From assembly GCA_003993805.1 (NCBI GenBank), contig RSEF01000003.1, forward strand, positions 111,928,847 to 111,992,846: 64,000 nucleotides of DNA. Reading direction: 5' to 3'. Positions 60,876-64,000 of this stretch are shown piece after piece (position 1 is the first letter of the stretch; every line of letters begins with the position of its first letter). The notes beneath the pieces were generated by a model. That model saw only the letters and a list, made by a program, of their open reading frames with translations. It made no database searches and was not told where the DNA came from. The stretch is from Himantopus leucocephalus. Lineage: Eukaryota > Chordata > Aves > Charadriiformes > Recurvirostridae. The position numbers and the translations under genes were made by a program.

Positions 60876-62472
60876 GGCTGAAAGTGTTTAGAGATTCCTT
60901 GAAATTCTGCTGTGTACATTATAACGTAGACAATCCTTCCTTCATGTACAAGAGCAACAGCAATTATCTCCATAGAAATACTCATTGAAAATCAGAATAT
61001 AACATAATACTATGTATATGCTCCTGTAGGACTGAGTCTGCTCCCTGATTTGCTTGTAAACCACCATAACCATCCCGCATCCTGCACTGTGTTGAAAGGA
61101 AAGTTGTTTTCATGCTAGGGCATTGCTGTTGCCCCTCAGTGTGACGATGTTTGGTGAAGGCAATCTTCAGGCAATACAGGATAGCAATGTCAACACCTGC
61201 GTGCTTAGCCAGCATATGAAAAAGTGCAGAGAGAACAATGTTCACAAGCCGCGAACAGGAAAGCAGCTATCTGGGTGGAAGTGAAAACTATGTCTTTTCT
61301 AATTAGGTCAGAACCGAATGGTTTGAAAAGGTCCCAAAACTACTTTTGCACTTGTAGTTGGTCACTGACGGTGTGCATGGATGTCTGGCAGCGTTTTTAG
61401 TTCAGGCTGGGATATATGACAGTATTTACTGTGGATGAGCATTTTGTGGATCTTGTTTTATACTGTAAACCTGGCAAAAAGAAGGTCCTGAGAGAAGTCC
61501 TTAAAGGAACTATTTGTCCTTTTTCCTATTAAAAAAAAAAATGTGGGTAGTTTTTTTAACATACACTGTGTATGCAAAGGTATTTTTATCTTGGTTTTTA
61601 GGTTAGAGAGGGTTGTTTGTTTTCATCTGGGTTTTGGCTTTTTGAGTTTTCATACTGTTGCTGTTCATTATTTTGAAAAAATGTGGAAATAAACACTTTC
61701 AGACAATTCATGGAGAGCACAACCAAGGCTTCTGTATGTTCCTCCCCCATTTCATTTCTCAAAGACTCCACAGGGTAGGCAAGAACCCAACTTCTGAAAT
61801 TTAGATTTATCACCAAGATGCCTGATCAATAGATCTTTGATCTCAGTAGGACTCTCCCACTGGGAGTTGGACTAGGTGCAGATTTATTTAGAACAAAGCA
61901 GCCTGTGTGTGGCTGTTCCCAGATGACTTTCTGAGTGCTGTACATTTGTAGGGATTAGTTTATAGGCTAGCTAGCTCAACAGATTTTTTTCCCCATGGTT
62001 ATTTCAATGTATCAAGGCATAAGACCAAGACAGTCCAGATATGTCGGATTACACATTCTCTTCTGAATATATTCTCTTGTTTTTCTAGTACATTTTCTGG
62101 GCTAGTTGTGTTTGTTCATTTGTTTAGCTTTATATAGTCGTGTTCTAACATTTGAATTGAGCCAGCAAGGTACTCCTGTTCAAAAGACTTTTGTGAGTAA
62201 GAATGATCACCTGAACAAAACCCACAAAATATTCCAGGTAAAATTCACCCTTTTTAATTATAACTTCTCTGGTAGGCCTGAGAGGCATATATAAATTTTT
62301 TATATGCACAACAACGAGAAGCTTCTTCATGAATGCCATTAGTACAGTTGCTCTCTGCACTTAGGAAAAAAGCAGATTCCCATCTTTAGCGTAACTAAAT
62401 TATATGAGTCTAGTGAGCAGTGATATAAATAACAGCACTGATGTCTTCAAGCATCAACTGACGTTAGACTCG

Positions 62473-62499
62473 ACAGGTTCTAGTAATTGAAGAACCTGT
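62473..62499. other. Perfect 9-bp inverted repeat
   Basis: ACAGGTTCT (62473-62481) and AGAACCTGT (62491-62499) are exact reverse complements separated by nine bases. The half-site AGAACC resembles, but is not, the AGAACA of steroid-receptor elements, and the 9-bp spacing is wrong for a canonical element (3 bp). Function unknown; chance is plausible. Confidence 0.6.
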
Positions 62500-63439
62500 G
62501 ATTGACTTAGCAATGCCTGTGCCACTGTATGTTGCTGTAGAAAGGTTCTTTCTCTGTGTCTGTGATGAGGGGCAGGGGAGTCTAAAGCAAAAGAAGGACA
62601 AAAATGATTTTAATTTGTTAATCTCAAATGTCAGAACCACAGTGACTTTAATCATTGCTCTTTTTAAGGTCCCTCTATTATTCCTGATTTTTCTGCCCAT
62701 ATTTTCCAAAGTCTGAAGTGAAATAAAAAGAGATAATTGGCTTTGTATTGATAGCTGCTTCTCTACTCATTGGTCAATAGCTGATGGGTACTCTTGGATC
62801 TCCAGTGTTCTGTGGGACCTGAAAAGTTTACAGAGCACATGGATAGCTACCACGATGCTTGTGCATCCCTGGAGAACTTATTCTGTAAACATTTGTAATT
62901 GGCTACGCAGCCGTGGTTCAGAGTGTTTGTCACAAAGCAGCATTTATAGGACTCATTTGAATTTATAATATCTAATTTGTGCGTGTTTTTATCAGAAGGA
63001 GAGGGTTTGACATGAGCACAGGGGCAAAATAAGTCATAAATTAGGGCAGTGACTTCTCATAATACTTCAAAATTCCCCTTACTATTCCATTTTTTCTGAC
63101 ACATCATCTCTCCCGGATGCGACGAGAGTGAAGCACCAGCTATGTCTGTCAGCAACAGTGTCTTAAAACCCTGTTAAATGTTCTTGAACAGGAAAGTTTT
63201 AGTGCTTATAACTCGGCGAGCAGGGGAGGAGAGCCGTGTGACCTCCTTCTGTCTGCTGCTCCTCTGATACTAATTTCAGGCTGCTGACTGATTGGCAAGC
63301 CGCAAACCTGTTAGCAAGAGATTTTTAGCTGTGGGATCTGAGACAGGGTTGTTTAATAGTGTCTAGGTCTGAAAATGAATTCCTTCAAAGTTCTGGGAGG
63401 GTTTGGCTTCAATATTCATTTCAGTCCTTTCTGTCAGTG

Positions 63440-63552
63440 GAGGTTTTCAGGAACAGATTACACAGAAGTGTATCAGGAATGGTTAAGGTATAGCAAAGAT
63501 GGTTTCTGAGCACAGGGTTGGAATAGATGATGTCTTCATACGTCTTCCTCAC
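63440..63552 (+). mobile_element. Old CR1 3' end, plus strand
   Basis: 'ggaggttttcaggaacagat', 'tatcaggaatggttaaggta' and 'gcacagggttggaatagatg' followed by 'atgtcttcatacgtcttcc' follow, block for block, the end of an ancient sauropsid CR1 type (aacagattagaca... catctgtcagggatggtcta ... gcagggggttggactagatg). It is clearly more diverged than the avian-type copies elsewhere in the window, so it probably predates them. No coding part remains. Confidence 0.68.
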
Positions 63553-63956
63553 TTATTTTGTAGGTTTGTGATGGTAAACAGATCTGAGCCACAAGATTCT
63601 GATAAAGATGCAAAAAGTAATGATGCTTTGGGCTAAAGGGGAAAGAGTAAATCAGATCTTATGGTCCCATTACATTGTGTAAAATTAGTCTTGGTAAAGA
63701 ATATCCCTACTAATGGACTGAAGCATTTAGTCTGGACCTGCTGGACCTAGATAACACCTTTTCCTTCTTTTTAGTTCCTTAACCTATCAAATACAAACCT
63801 ATCACAGCCTGTGCTTCCTAATGTCTACGTTTCTGATCTTTCCAGTTCCTGGCCTGGTCTGAGAAACCAGAAATGGTCTTTTTACAGGCTTATCTCTGGA
63901 TTAACATTTTCATGATGTAGGAGACTTAAAATGTTCTGACCTTAAAATGTTTCATC

Positions 63957-64000
63957 GCCCTGTACTCGGCACTGGTGAGACCCCATCTCGAGTACTGTGT
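63957..64000 (+). mobile_element. CR1 LINE, beginning of a copy that continues past the window
   Basis: 'tgtactcggcactggtgaga' followed by 'ccccatctcgagtactgtgt' is the CR1 ORF2 block coding for the ALVRPHLEYC-like segment. The start near 63957 is the 5' truncation point. The rest of the C-terminal domain and the 3' end should lie in the next few hundred bases beyond 64000. Confidence 0.9.

Larger units (their letters stand above)
49339..63439. other. Unique AT-rich non-coding DNA
   Basis: About 14 kb without a recognisable gene or preserved transposon. It contains the three-way-junction inverted repeat (52387-52467), a region open on both strands (53761-54312), a weak MIR-like relic (60795-60875), a T/G-rich patch (51427-51483) and a perfect 9-bp inverted repeat (62473-62499). 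GC content is modestly higher at 57.4-58.7 kb, again without a gene-like frame. Confidence 0.62.

Noticed and set aside
61840..61885. 'gggagttggactaggtgcag' as a CR1 3' end
   Set aside because: The similarity is confined to about 14 bases and neither the preceding nor following CR1 blocks are present.
1..64000. CRISPR arrays, prokaryotic operons, phage or plasmid features
   Set aside because: No regularly spaced repeats and no prokaryote-like gene density; CR1, LTR and SINE content place the sequence in a bird nuclear genome.

Overview
This window is vertebrate nuclear DNA and almost certainly avian. It is AT-rich, non-coding and dominated by CR1 LINEs with the typical avian CR1 3' end (short ATTCTRTG-type repeats). 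It also carries LTRs of the kind common in bird genomes and faint MIR-like relics. No long ORF reads as a host protein on either strand. Every ORF with recognisable protein content is a decayed CR1 ORF2 fragment. I read the window as a gene desert or the inside of a very large intron. The species cannot be named from the sequence.

Layout: 1-6060 is unique AT-rich DNA with one small CpG-rich patch near 4.4-4.56 kb. 6061-6774 holds two CR1 pieces in opposite orientation, the second broken by a 100-N gap. 9072-10087 is a minus-strand CR1. 10327-10885 is a near-complete solo LTR. 12285-12720 is a plus-strand CR1. 18210-18279 is a 70-bp LTR remnant keeping only its two ends. 23886-24803 is the most unusual locus: a 19-bp x3 tandem repeat abutting a composite of a full LTR, a complete antisense tRNA-Lys-like sequence, a sense tRNA-Pro 3' half and an inverted LTR fragment. 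35279-35460 is a CR1 3' end. 37785-42530 is a 4.7-kb nest of two plus-strand CR1 copies of different subfamilies with a 475-bp solo LTR between them; the first CR1 contains the second 100-N gap. 49167-49338 is an internally deleted LTR. 52387-52467 can fold into a three-way-junction hairpin. 63440-63552 is an old CR1 tail, and the window ends inside another CR1 that starts near 63957.

The composite at 23941-24798 is the best candidate for something undescribed. Both outer ends are U3 (5') ends of the same LTR family. Both tRNA-derived pieces sit exactly where a primer-binding site should be, but they extend far beyond a normal 18-nt site. The two tRNAs join at a GGGT microhomology, and the whole unit is flanked by a likely short target-site duplication. 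A simple model is two plus-strand strong-stop DNAs, primed by tRNA-Lys and tRNA-Pro, that read through their primers, annealed at their 3' ends and were integrated as one molecule. That model is inference. The component parts are directly visible.

Nothing here forms an operon or pathway. The window is a record of retroelement insertion and decay. Alignments and percent similarities are by eye, and repeat boundaries are accurate to about 5-20 bp unless stated.
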